Assembly: GCF_040219215.1 (NCBI RefSeq) | Contig: NZ_JAVJSX010000033.1 | Span: 62,001-126,000 of the forward strand | Direction: 5' to 3' | Origin: Thalassobaculum_A sp040219215 | Lineage (GTDB): Bacteria > Pseudomonadota > Alphaproteobacteria > Thalassobaculales > Thalassobaculaceae | DNA: 64,000 nucleotides | Part shown: positions 8,111-16,358 of the stretch, piece by piece | Numbering within the stretch: the stretch's first letter is position 1 | Layout of the letters: every line of letters begins with the position of its first letter | Notes under the pieces: generated by a model | The model's input: the letters and a program-made list of their open reading frames with translations, nothing else | Told to the model about the DNA's origin: nothing | Databases searched by the model: none | Program-made: the position numbers and the translations under genes

Positions 8111-9799
8111 CTATTCGGCCGCCGGGCGCAGGGCCGGCCGGTAGACGCCCTGGAACGCGTTGGTCAGAGGATATCGGCGGTCTCGGCCGAACGACCGGGC
8201 CGTCACTTTTACTCCCGGCGGGGCCTGGCGGCGCTTGTACTCGGCACGATCCAGCATCCGCCAGATCCGCAGCACGGTGTCCGCGTCGAACCCTTTGTCG
8301 ACAATGCTGGCGATCGGGGATTCGTTTTCGATCAGTTCGGCCAGGATGGCGTCTAGCACCGGGTACGGCGGCAGGCTGTCCTCGTCCTTCTGGTCGGGGC
8401 GCAGCTCGGCCGACGGCGGCTTGGTGATGATCCGCTCCGGCATCATCGGCCCGTCGGGGCCGAGGGCGCCGGCCGGCTTGTTCGCGTTGCGCCAGGTCGA
8501 CAGCGCGAAGACCGTCATCTTGTAGACGTCCTTCAGCACCGAATAGCCGCCACACATGTCGCCGTACAGCGTGGCGTATCCGACGGACATTTCCGACTTG
8601 TTGCCGGTGGACAGCACCATGTGGCCGAACTTGTTGGACAGGGCCATCAGCGTGATGCCACGCGACCGCGCCTGCAAATTCTCCTCGGTGATGTCGGGCG
8701 TTGTACCGGCGAACGCCTCGGAGAGCATGCCGCCGAACGCCTGCATGGCGGGACCGATGTTGATGCTGGAGTACTGCACCCCCATCATCTCCGCCGCCGC
8801 CGCCGCATCCTCCAGGCTGTGCTCGGAGGTATAGGGCGACGGCATCATTACGCAGCGCACCTTGTCCGGTCCCAGCGCGTCGACCGCGATGGCAGCGCTG
8901 ATCGCGGAGTCGATGCCGCCGGACATGCCAAGGATCACGCCGGGAAAGCCGTTCTTGGTCACGTAGTCGCGCAAACCGGTCATCAGGGCGCAGTACAGCG
9001 ATTCCAGCCCTTCCGGCTGCTTGGTGCACGCGCCGGTATCGCAGGCCCAGCCATCTGCAGTGCGCCGCCAGCGGGTGGTGACCACCGCCTCGTCCCAGGC
9101 CGGCATCTGCAGCGCCAGCGACCGGTCGGGATTGAGAACGAAGGATGCGCCGTCGAACACCAGCTCGTCCTGGCCGCCGATCTGGTTGAGGTAGACCAGC
9201 GGCAGCCCGCTCTCGACCACCCGGGCGACCGCCAGTTGGACCCGGACGTCCGACTTGCCCAGTTCGAACGGCGAGCCGTTCGGGATCAGCAGGATCTCGC
9301 CGCCGGTCTCAGCCACGCACTCGACCACGTCCGGAGTCCAGATGTCCTCGCAGATCGGCACGCCGATGCGGACACCGCGTACGTCGATCGGGCCCGGCGG
9401 CGGGCCGGCGACGAACACCCGCTTCTCGTCGAACACGCCGTAGTTCGGCAGGTCGACCTTGTAGCGCGCCGTCACCACCTGGCCGGCGTCCAGCAGCACC
9501 ATGGCGTTGTACAGCTTGCCGTCGTCCAGCCACGGCGCTCCCACCAGGACGGCCGGTCCGCCGTCACCGGTCTCGCGTGCCAGCGCCTCTACCGCGTCGC
9601 GGATCTCGGCGACGAACATCGGCTTCAGCACCAGGTCTTCCGGCGGGTAGCCGCACAGGTAGAGCTCGGGCGTCAGCACGACGTCGGCCCCCTCGGCCGC
9701 CGCCTGGGCGCGAACCCGCCGCAGCTTGTCGAGGTTGCCGGCGATATCGCCAACCCGGGGATTGAGCTGCGCGAGTGTGATGGTGAGCGTATCGGTCAT
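8111..9799 (-). CDS. nadE: Glutamine-dependent NAD+ synthetase
   Basis: 562-aa two-domain enzyme for the last step of NAD synthesis, amidating deamido-NAD with ammonia from glutamine. N-terminal nitrilase-type glutaminase (about 1-250): LTPELYLCGYPPEDL (Glu), RYKVDLPNYGVFDEKR (Lys) and GVPICEDIWTPDV (nucleophile Cys). C-terminal synthetase (about 280-562): LGMSGGIDSAISAAIAVDAL, the ATP-pyrophosphatase SGGxDS loop, then STGNKSEMSVGYATLYGDM. Both halves look intact and the length is usual for the long form. It is preceded by the small gene at 9896-10213 and followed by cysS. Confidence 0.95.
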   Translation of the reverse strand: MTDTLTITLAQLNPRVGDIAGNLDKLRRVRAQAAAEGADVVLTPELYLCGYPPEDLVLKPMFVAEIRDAVEALARETGDGGPAVLVGAPWLDDGKLYNAMVLLDAGQVVTARYKVDLPNYGVFDEKRVFVAGPPPGPIDVRGVRIGVPICEDIWTPDVVECVAETGGEILLIPNGSPFELGKSDVRVQLAVARVVESGLPLVYLNQIGGQDELVFDGASFVLNPDRSLALQMPAWDEAVVTTRWRRTADGWACDTGACTKQPEGLESLYCALMTGLRDYVTKNGFPGVILGMSGGIDSAISAAIAVDALGPDKVRCVMMPSPYTSEHSLEDAAAAAEMMGVQYSSINIGPAMQAFGGMLSEAFAGTTPDITEENLQARSRGITLMALSNKFGHMVLSTGNKSEMSVGYATLYGDMCGGYSVLKDVYKMTVFALSTWRNANKPAGALGPDGPMMPERIITKPPSAELRPDQKDEDSLPPYPVLDAILAELIENESPIASIVDKGFDADTVLRIWRMLDRAEYKRRQAPPGVKVTARSFGRDRRYPLTNAFQGVYRPALRPAAE

Positions 9800-9895
9800 G
9801 ACGGATCACTTAGCGCCGAGTGAGGAACGGGGCAACTGCGCCCCAGGGAAGCATGCTCATGCAAAGTCGAAGATGGAACAGCGGCGCACGCTCGA

Positions 9896-10213
9896 TCAGC
9901 CCTGCTGCTTGGCCTTGATTCCTTCCCAGACCGCGCGGAAGTCGTAGGTCGGGTAGAACTCGGTGTCGAAGGCGCCCCAGGCCGACTGTTCGATCGCCAG
10001 ATTGACTTCGCGCAGCCGGTGCGCCGGAACCTTGAGGGTGACAACCTGGCCGATGCCCATCATCACGTACCAGGACACCACCTCGATGCCTTCCGGCGGG
10101 AACTTCTTCCAGAATCCGGCGGCATCGAGCTTGGCGTTGATCTCCGCCAGGTTCTTGTCCTTCTGATGCTTCAGCATCACCGTCAGCAGAATGTCGCCTT
10201 CGCCCGCGCTCAT
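9896..10213 (-). CDS. Small conserved protein of unknown function
   Basis: 105-aa soluble protein with no signal or membrane segment. The middle reads KKFPPEGIEVVSWYVMMGIG and is followed by QVVTLKVPAHRLREVNLAIE. This looks like a conserved alphaproteobacterial protein, perhaps a ferredoxin-like alpha-beta barrel, but I cannot name a function. ATG 10213 is chosen because GGGGAGAG lies about 6 nt upstream; that ribosome site is also one arm of an inverted repeat (10218-10252). It follows the TTC38-like gene by 62 bp and precedes nadE by about 96 bp. Confidence 0.8.
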   Translation of the reverse strand: MSAGEGDILLTVMLKHQKDKNLAEINAKLDAAGFWKKFPPEGIEVVSWYVMMGIGQVVTLKVPAHRLREVNLAIEQSAWGAFDTEFYPTYDFRAVWEGIKAKQQG

Positions 10214-10217
10214 CGTT

Positions 10218-10252
10218 GCTCTCCCCCACTCCATCGCCAGTTCGGGGAGAGC
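10218..10252 (-). promoter_or_regulatory. Inverted repeat that can mask a ribosome-binding site
   Basis: Nine-base arms GCTCTCCCC (minus strand 10252-10244) and GGGGAGAGC (10226-10218) pair perfectly around a 17-nt loop. The downstream arm is the Shine-Dalgarno sequence of the gene starting at 10213, so in RNA the hairpin would hide it. It may serve translational control, or it may simply be an intercistronic hairpin after the TTC38-like gene, which ends at 10276. Confidence 0.5.
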
Positions 10253-10275
10253 TTAACGGCCGGTCGCCGCGGCTG

Positions 10276-11661
10276 TCACGCCGCCAGCGGCGATTCCGCC
10301 CGCGCCCAGGCGCGGCGTGCCCGTTCCCGGTCACCCTTCAACTCGTGGGCACGGGCGACGAGGCGCCAGTTCAGCGGGCTGGATGGCTTGAGCTGACAAC
10401 GCTCATTGGCGAGCGCCAGGGCCAGTGCCCCGTCGCCCGCCCGCAGCGCCGCTTCGACCAGGGTCCAGGCGATGATGTCGCGCTGGGCGTGGCTGCCACC
10501 GAGCCGGTGGTTCATGTAGCGCACCGGCAGCAGCTGGTCGACGCAAGTCCGGTAATCCTTGGCGGCAAACGCCTGAAGCGCCCGGCAGAACGGCAAGCCG
10601 ATCTCCCGGCTCATTGCCGCGTTGGCATCGCCGGCGTGTTCCAGATAGCGCTCGTTGGCGGTCAGCAACCGGGCCTGCGCCTCGGTACGGCCGTCGCCGG
10701 CGAACGCCATCATCGCGTGGACGTCGTTGAAGGCGTACAGCGTGTCGGTGGCACTCGGCTCCCATTTGTCGGCCAGGTCGGCCCAGCGCGACCCAACGTC
10801 CATGCCGACCAGATTGAGGCGCCACAGCAGTGCTGCCGAGTCCAGTTCCTCGTAGCGTTCGCCGCCGACCGCGCCGGAGCGCAGGTTGTTATCGTAGATC
10901 GACATCACCTCGTCGTTGCGACCGAGGTCGAGCAGGAACAGCGACAGGTGCCACCACAGGTGGTTGCGGAAATTGCCGTTCGCCCAGATGTCGCGCCGCT
11001 CGGTCATGAAGTGCACGCCGCCAAGCTGCCGGCCCTGCATCTCCATGACGTGGGCGACCGCGTGGATCGCGTAGGGATGGTCCGGCCGGATCGCCAGGGC
11101 CCGACGACCGGCTTCCTCGCCGCGGCTGAAATCCCGGTTCTCCTCCAGCCCGAAGGCGTAGAACGCCAGGACGAACTCGTAGCCGGGCACCGACTCGTCC
11201 CACATCGGGAACACCCGTGCCACGCAATCGCGTTGTCCCACCACATCGCCCAGCAGCACGTCGGTCAGATGGACCAGCGCCAGCGCCAGAAGATCGTGCG
11301 GCTCATGGACCAGTCCGGTCTCCCAGTGCTGAACGGCGCCGTGGAAATCGCCCTCGATCCAGGCCCGGACCGCGCAGATATGGGCTCGCTCTCGATCATT
11401 CGCCTGGCTCCACAGCGCCTCGGCCGCCTCGACGCTGCCGACCATGGTGCGGTAGATCCGGGTCTCCATCTCCTGGGTCAGCAGCCCGGCCCTGAACACA
11501 TGCCCCATCACGAAGTCCGGATGTTCGGCCAGTACAGCATCGATGCGGCCGATCGGGTCGCCGCGAAAAGCCAGGGCATCTTCCAGAGCGTCATCAAGCG
11601 CCCGTGCGCAAACCGGCGTGGCGTTCGTCAGTGGCAGGCCGCGGCGATCGGTAACGGTCAT
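10276..11661 (-). CDS. Tetratricopeptide-repeat protein, TTC38-like
   Basis: 461-aa cytoplasmic, mostly helical protein resembling bacterial homologues of tetratricopeptide repeat protein 38. Visible blocks include RPDHPYAIHAVAHVMEMQGR near the middle and NGNFRNHLWWHLSLFLLDLG after it, with His and Trp residues that recur in this family; the C-terminus has ordinary TPR-like helices. The start is ATG 11661 with GAGGA 5 nt upstream; 88 upstream in-frame codons are rejected because they cross the intergenic palindrome and the divergent bcp gene. No enzymatic function is established that I can cite. It is transcribed divergently from bcp. Confidence 0.85.
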   Translation of the reverse strand: MTVTDRRGLPLTNATPVCARALDDALEDALAFRGDPIGRIDAVLAEHPDFVMGHVFRAGLLTQEMETRIYRTMVGSVEAAEALWSQANDRERAHICAVRAWIEGDFHGAVQHWETGLVHEPHDLLALALVHLTDVLLGDVVGQRDCVARVFPMWDESVPGYEFVLAFYAFGLEENRDFSRGEEAGRRALAIRPDHPYAIHAVAHVMEMQGRQLGGVHFMTERRDIWANGNFRNHLWWHLSLFLLDLGRNDEVMSIYDNNLRSGAVGGERYEELDSAALLWRLNLVGMDVGSRWADLADKWEPSATDTLYAFNDVHAMMAFAGDGRTEAQARLLTANERYLEHAGDANAAMSREIGLPFCRALQAFAAKDYRTCVDQLLPVRYMNHRLGGSHAQRDIIAWTLVEAALRAGDGALALALANERCQLKPSSPLNWRLVARAHELKGDRERARRAWARAESPLAA

Positions 11662-11750
11662 GGCATCCTCGGGGGTCGCTGTGGTCCGGCGCGTGGGCTC
11701 GGCTCCCTGCCCGATTAAGGTAGGCGCAATGGGCGCGGGCTTCCAGTCAC

Positions 11751-11766
11751 GTGGGCGCGCGCCCAC
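11751..11766. promoter_or_regulatory. Perfect 16-bp palindrome in a divergent promoter region
   Basis: GTGGGCGCGCGCCCAC is its own reverse complement. It lies between the divergent TTC38-like gene (start 11661) and bcp (start 11843), ending 5 bp before a TTGACA hexamer. Position and symmetry suit an operator for a dimeric regulator, but no regulator gene is adjacent and GC-rich DNA makes such palindromes less rare. Confidence 0.4.
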
Positions 11767-11771
11767 CGTGA

Positions 11772-11800
11772 TTGACATCCAGGCGCAGAGCCCGAACGTA
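11772..11800 (+). promoter_or_regulatory. Candidate bcp promoter
   Basis: A perfect -35 hexamer TTGACA (11772-11777) is followed after 17 bp by AACGTA (11795-11800), a weak -10. It would give a leader of about 36 nt before bcp. Confidence 0.35.
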
Positions 11801-11842
11801 CACGTCGCGTTCGCAGTCCAACAAATCCGGAGATTCCGACCG

Positions 11843-12307
<465 letters not shown>

Positions 12308-12316
12308 GGCGGAACG

Positions 12317-12655
12317 GTGGTGCGCGATCCGAAAACGCCGCCAATCCCGCCCGACATCCGCGCGGTGATCGACCGGTTCGAGACCCGCGGCCCGGTACGA
12401 ACAAAGGCGATGTTCGGCGGCCACGGCGTGTGGTGCGACGACCGGTTCGTGGCAATCGTCTTCCACGGCGCGCTCTACCTCAAGGTAAACGCCGCGACCC
12501 GGCCGCTGTTCGTAGCGGCCGGATGCCGGCCGTTCCAGATGAGCCTCGACCGGCCATCGCGCCTCGTGTTCTACACCCTGCCGGCCGATGCCATCGTCGG
12601 TTCCGACACACTCGACACCTGGCTCGACCGGGCAATCTCCTCCGCCTCGCGCTGA
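12317..12655 (+). CDS. TfoX N-terminal-domain protein
   Basis: 112-aa cytoplasmic protein with the TfoX/Sxy N-terminal fold: TKAMFGGHGVWCDDRFVAIV followed by GALYLKVNAATRPLF. In gammaproteobacteria full-length TfoX/Sxy regulates competence; stand-alone N-terminal domains are widespread in other bacteria and their role is unknown. It starts with tandem GTG codons at 12317/12320, 9 bp after bcp. The 3' end overlaps the convergent endonuclease-family gene by 85 bp, so both strands code in 12571-12655. Confidence 0.8.
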   Translation: MVRDPKTPPIPPDIRAVIDRFETRGPVRTKAMFGGHGVWCDDRFVAIVFHGALYLKVNAATRPLFVAAGCRPFQMSLDRPSRLVFYTLPADAIVGSDTLDTWLDRAISSASR

Positions 12656-13347
12656 TCCCGGAGAGGTGTCCCAATGTCCGCGATCACCGGCAGGTGATCG
12701 GACGCCAGCCCGGCTTCGCGCACGACCCTGGTCCGGATCACACGTGCCGACGGCCGGAACCAAATCCGGTCGAGCGGAAACAGCGGAAACGCGGCAGGGA
12801 AGGTGCGGTGTCTGGTACCCGCGCCGAGCACCGGCGCCAGACAGCGCTCGGACATGCCGCCGCGCCGCCAGTCGTTGACGTCCCCCAGGACCAATGTGTC
12901 GATCCCTGGATCGGCATCGAGCAGACGGCACAGGGCACCGACCTGGAAACGCCGTTCCGCTCCCGCAAGCCCGAGATGGGTGCAGATCACCCGCATCGCT
13001 CCGCCCGGCGCATCCACCACGGCATCGATCGCCCGGCGCGGCTCGCGACGTTCGACCGAGATGTCGACTTTCGTCCAGTGCCGCACCGGCAAGCGGCTCA
13101 GAAGCATCTGGCCGTAGATGCCTTCGATCCGGCGCTCGACATTCGCCTCGATCGCCTCGGCGCCCGGCATGGATGCCCGCAGCACAGCAGCCCCGTCGAC
13201 CCCGCACTCCGGTCCGACAACCTCCTGGATCGCGGCGATGTCAGGCGCCAGACCAGCGATAGTTCGGCATACACGCTCAGGATCGAAGCTCCCGTCCTGG
13301 CCGAGAAATCCGTGAATGTTCCATGTCAGCGCGCGAACCGAATTCAC
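12571..13347 (-). CDS. Endonuclease/exonuclease/phosphatase-family protein
   Basis: 258-aa protein with the metal-dependent EEP phosphodiesterase fold. Motifs in order: RALTWNIHGFLG at the N-terminus (Asn), DIAAIQEV (metal Glu), VICTHLGL (His), VLGDVNDWRRG (Asp/Asn) and ASDHLPVIADI (Asp-His) near residue 220. All catalytic positions appear present. The start is GTG 13347, which overlaps the TGA of the PLD-VTT gene as GTGA, so translation is probably coupled. Substrate could be DNA, a phospholipid head group or another phosphodiester; the PLD neighbour favours lipid or membrane work. The last 35 or so residues, beyond the catalytic core, are encoded opposite the TfoX gene. Confidence 0.9.
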   Translation of the reverse strand: MNSVRALTWNIHGFLGQDGSFDPERVCRTIAGLAPDIAAIQEVVGPECGVDGAAVLRASMPGAEAIEANVERRIEGIYGQMLLSRLPVRHWTKVDISVERREPRRAIDAVVDAPGGAMRVICTHLGLAGAERRFQVGALCRLLDADPGIDTLVLGDVNDWRRGGMSERCLAPVLGAGTRHRTFPAAFPLFPLDRIWFRPSARVIRTRVVREAGLASDHLPVIADIGTPLRDQREAEEIARSSQVSSVSEPTMASAGRV

Positions 13348-15500
13348 TTCGCCCGCTTCCGCAAGGGTCCGGCGTAGCGGTTGATCAGCTTCTGCAGCAG
13401 CACGGAGACACCGATCCATCCGGCCAGGAGAAGCACCAGGATGCCGACGTCTTCCGGCCGACCGTCCGTCAGGACGGTCTGCAACTGCACGCCCATCAGG
13501 TTGAATGCGATGATGCCCGGGCCCAGGCCGAGCGCCGAGCCGACCGCGAAGTCGAGGAACGGCACGCGCGCCGCGCCGGCTGCCACGTTGATGAACATGA
13601 ACGGTGCGATCGGCAGCATCCGCAGGCTGGCGATGCCGATGACGCCGTTGCCAGCGAACATCTGGATCAGACGCCCGACCCGCCCGTCGCGCGCCTTCCA
13701 GATCGACGGTGACCGTCGCCAGGCGATCCGGCCGATCGCATAGCCCGCCAAGGCGGCCACCACCGAGCCGAGCAGCGAGTACAGCACTCCTTCCCAGGGA
13801 CCGAAGACCATGGCCGTCACCGCGATCAGCACGGTGATCGGGAACACCGTCAACCCGCCGGCGAGGTACACGCCAATTGTCGCGATCGGCGCCCACTGTG
13901 ACGCGGCCACCATGCGCATCGGGCCGACCAGATGGTCCAGCCGTGTCCACTCCTCCAGCGGCGAGTATCGCCACAGCAGGACCAAGGCCACAACCGCCAG
14001 AGCCACCGCGGCCACCGGCCATTTCGAGATCCACCGCCGCCTTGACCGCCGATCGATCAGGCCCTCCAGCGAGATGACCTCCGGCCAGGGCCGGTCGGGG
14101 TCTGCCAGGGTCGCGACGGTGTCCGGCAGTGCCTTTTCCAGCTCCGGATCGTCCTCCACCACGATGAACCGGCGGGTATCGCTGTGCAGGGCCGTCAACC
14201 GTTCCAGGACAGCGCCAGGCTCTTCCAGTGCTTCCGAGACCTCGTCGATGGCGGCGCCGGTGTGCTCGGCGATCAGCGAATCGCGGATTCGCCGGACCGC
14301 GATGCGCCGCTCCTCGTCGCGGGCCAGGACGATCACGTCGCACTCGGTGTCGAAGCCCATCGAACGGTTGTTCAGGTTCGAGGACCCGATCCGCAGGCTT
14401 CGATCGTCAACGACCATGATCTTGGCATGCACCTTGGTCCGGACCGGACCGCCCCTGCCGTCGATCTCCGGCGAGACCAGACGGAACCGGTCGCCCAGCC
14501 CGGCCCGGCGCAGGTGCGCGACAAAGCGCATCCGTCCAGCCTGCATCGCTCCCTTCTCAAGCCAGCCATTGTGGTCGCCGGGCACGACCGCCAGGACCTC
14601 AAGTTGGGGCCGCTGTTTCATTCGGGCGATCAGGGCGTCACGCACCGACTCCGCCGTCAGGTACTGGTTCTCGATGTAGATGAACCGCTCGGCCTCGCCG
14701 ATTGCGGCGCGAAAGGTCGCCTCGACCTCGCGCACCATCTCGACCGGCTCGCACGGCGCCCGGGTTCGGGCGATTGCGACATCGACTTCCCGCAGGTCAG
14801 GCTCAAGGTCGCGCGGCCATGGGTCGGAATCCGCCTGGACGGTGCCCAGATCGCGCCCGGTCGCCACGCTCCAGCGGCAGCGGGCCACTTCCGCCAGCGC
14901 CGCCGCCGCCTCGCCGTCGACCAGCATCTGCAGGTCATGGAACGGCGGATAGGCCTCTCCCTTCGGATCGACCCGACGGGAATCGTCTGGGTCGTGATCC
15001 GGGGTGTCCCAGCGCCGGACGGTCAGATCCAGGCCGCCGCAGAACGCCACGCTGTCGTCGACGATCACCATCTTCTCGTGGTGCGATGCACCTACCGGAA
15101 TCAACCCGTCCACGCACAGCACGATTTGCGGTGGCGACGTCCAGCCCAGTTGCAGGCGCGGCAGCGGTTCGCGCTCGAGGGCGTACAACAGCGAGTAGTC
15201 CCACAGCAGCAGCCGGATCTCGATCTCGGGCCGCCGCTCGGCCAGTTCGCACAGGAACGCTCCAAGCTCCAGCGGCATGTCGTCGCCGGTGTCGGACGGG
15301 TCACTGGCGAGCGGCGTGCGACTGTCGATATCCCACCCGACGATGACGATCCGGTGCCGGGCGCGTTTCAACACCTCACGAACGGCACCGAAGTATCCGG
15401 AACCGTCGACCAGCACCCGCGCCCGACGCGCCCGGCAGACGCGCCAAGCGGCCTGCTCGAGACTCAAGTCTGCCTCGGCATCGCCAGCGATGGGATGCAT
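13344..15500 (-). CDS. Phospholipase D-like / VTT (DedA-like) membrane fusion protein
   Basis: 718-aa fusion. The N-terminal half is a PLD-superfamily phosphatidyltransferase/phosphodiesterase with two HKD motifs: SHHEKMVIVDD near residue 141 and KVHAKIMVVDDRSLRIGSSN near 358. After a hydrophobic segment near 500 comes a VTT/SNARE-associated domain of the TVP38-DedA type (about 535-690: GGLTVFPITVLIAVTAMVFG and LLRMLPIAPFMFINV-like sequence). Such domains are linked to lipid scrambling. The start is ATG 15500; a longer TTG start at 15536 lacks a ribosome site. The EEP gene overlaps its stop codon. Known relatives combine the same domains; the substrate is unknown. Confidence 0.92.
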   Translation of the reverse strand: MHPIAGDAEADLSLEQAAWRVCRARRARVLVDGSGYFGAVREVLKRARHRIVIVGWDIDSRTPLASDPSDTGDDMPLELGAFLCELAERRPEIEIRLLLWDYSLLYALEREPLPRLQLGWTSPPQIVLCVDGLIPVGASHHEKMVIVDDSVAFCGGLDLTVRRWDTPDHDPDDSRRVDPKGEAYPPFHDLQMLVDGEAAAALAEVARCRWSVATGRDLGTVQADSDPWPRDLEPDLREVDVAIARTRAPCEPVEMVREVEATFRAAIGEAERFIYIENQYLTAESVRDALIARMKQRPQLEVLAVVPGDHNGWLEKGAMQAGRMRFVAHLRRAGLGDRFRLVSPEIDGRGGPVRTKVHAKIMVVDDRSLRIGSSNLNNRSMGFDTECDVIVLARDEERRIAVRRIRDSLIAEHTGAAIDEVSEALEEPGAVLERLTALHSDTRRFIVVEDDPELEKALPDTVATLADPDRPWPEVISLEGLIDRRSRRRWISKWPVAAVALAVVALVLLWRYSPLEEWTRLDHLVGPMRMVAASQWAPIATIGVYLAGGLTVFPITVLIAVTAMVFGPWEGVLYSLLGSVVAALAGYAIGRIAWRRSPSIWKARDGRVGRLIQMFAGNGVIGIASLRMLPIAPFMFINVAAGAARVPFLDFAVGSALGLGPGIIAFNLMGVQLQTVLTDGRPEDVGILVLLLAGWIGVSVLLQKLINRYAGPLRKRAK

Positions 15501-15650
15501 GGTGTTCAGGGTCGGCTCCCGTGCGGATGGCTTCAAGCGAACGACGAGCCGCCGATGCCCGTGGCATCAGTGACCCTCGCCTAGCCAACGCACGACCAGG
15601 GACAGCGTTCCGCTACTCAGCGCAGGGCACCGCCACGGGCGACCTGGAAA

Positions 15651-16358
15651 TCAGGCGCTTTCCAACAGGATGCGCGTCAGTTCCTCCGGCGCGTCCACCA
15701 TGATGTCATGGCCGCAATCGACCACGTGGCAGCGGAAACGGCTGTCGGCCCGTGCCATCTCCAGCGCCGCATCGAATGCCGGATTCGGATAGGACCCGGC
15801 ACGGACATAGACACGGTCCGCGATCCGGTCTCCGGCACCTGACAGGTGTAGCTTCTCGCTGAAGCATCCGATCGGCAGGTCGGTGCATTTTGCATCCACC
15901 CAGGCCCGGTCGGCCGGATTGACCATGAACGCCTCGGCGGTGGTCGGCGGAATCCTCCACCCGCCGCCCTGGGTGCGAGCCCGCTCCCGGATCTGGGCGT
16001 TGGCTTCAGGTGTGCGCAGATCGAAGGCCGACTGACCATGCTTGGGCAGCAGCGCGTCGACGAACGCCAGAGTACGGACCCGGTCGGCGACCCGGTCAGC
16101 AGCGCCGGTGATCACCATGCCGCCGTAGGAGTGCCCGACCAGGACGACGTCGCGCAGTTCTTCCCACTGCAGCAGGCGGGCAACGTCCTTGATGTGGGTC
16201 TGCAGGCTGATGGTCGGCGTCAGCGTGTGCGCGTGCTCGGCAAGCCCGCTGAGGGTCGGTGTGAACACCGTGTGGCCGGCAGCACGCAGCCGGTCGGCGA
16301 CCCGCACCCAGCACCAGCCACCGCGCCACGCGCCGTGAACCAGGACATAGGTCGTCAT
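15651..16358 (-). CDS. Alpha/beta-hydrolase, HNL/methyl-esterase-like
   Basis: 235-aa cytoplasmic hydrolase. VLVHGAWRGGWCWVRVADRL at residues 5-24 gives the oxyanion loop with the HGAWxGxW pattern shared with plant hydroxynitrile lyase/methyl-esterase relatives. VLVGHSYGGMVI near 78 has the nucleophilic Ser, and CHVVDCGHDIMVDAPEEL near the C-terminus has the catalytic His. The start codon overlaps the stop of the DapA-like gene as ATGA, so the two products probably act in one pathway, for instance a lyase product followed by ester or lactone cleavage. The actual substrate is unknown. Confidence 0.88.
   Translation of the reverse strand: MTTYVLVHGAWRGGWCWVRVADRLRAAGHTVFTPTLSGLAEHAHTLTPTISLQTHIKDVARLLQWEELRDVVLVGHSYGGMVITGAADRVADRVRTLAFVDALLPKHGQSAFDLRTPEANAQIRERARTQGGGWRIPPTTAEAFMVNPADRAWVDAKCTDLPIGCFSEKLHLSGAGDRIADRVYVRAGSYPNPAFDAALEMARADSRFRCHVVDCGHDIMVDAPEELTRILLESA

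Noticed and set aside
4921..9823. Several plus-strand open frames of 200-510 codons opposite cimA, cysS and nadE
   Set aside because: Shadow frames of well-conserved minus-strand genes with intact catalytic motifs; no ribosome site or domain of their own.
9829..9844. GGGGC/GCCCC hairpin between the 105-aa gene and nadE as a terminator
   Set aside because: Only five base pairs and no T-tract; such pairs occur often in this GC-rich sequence.
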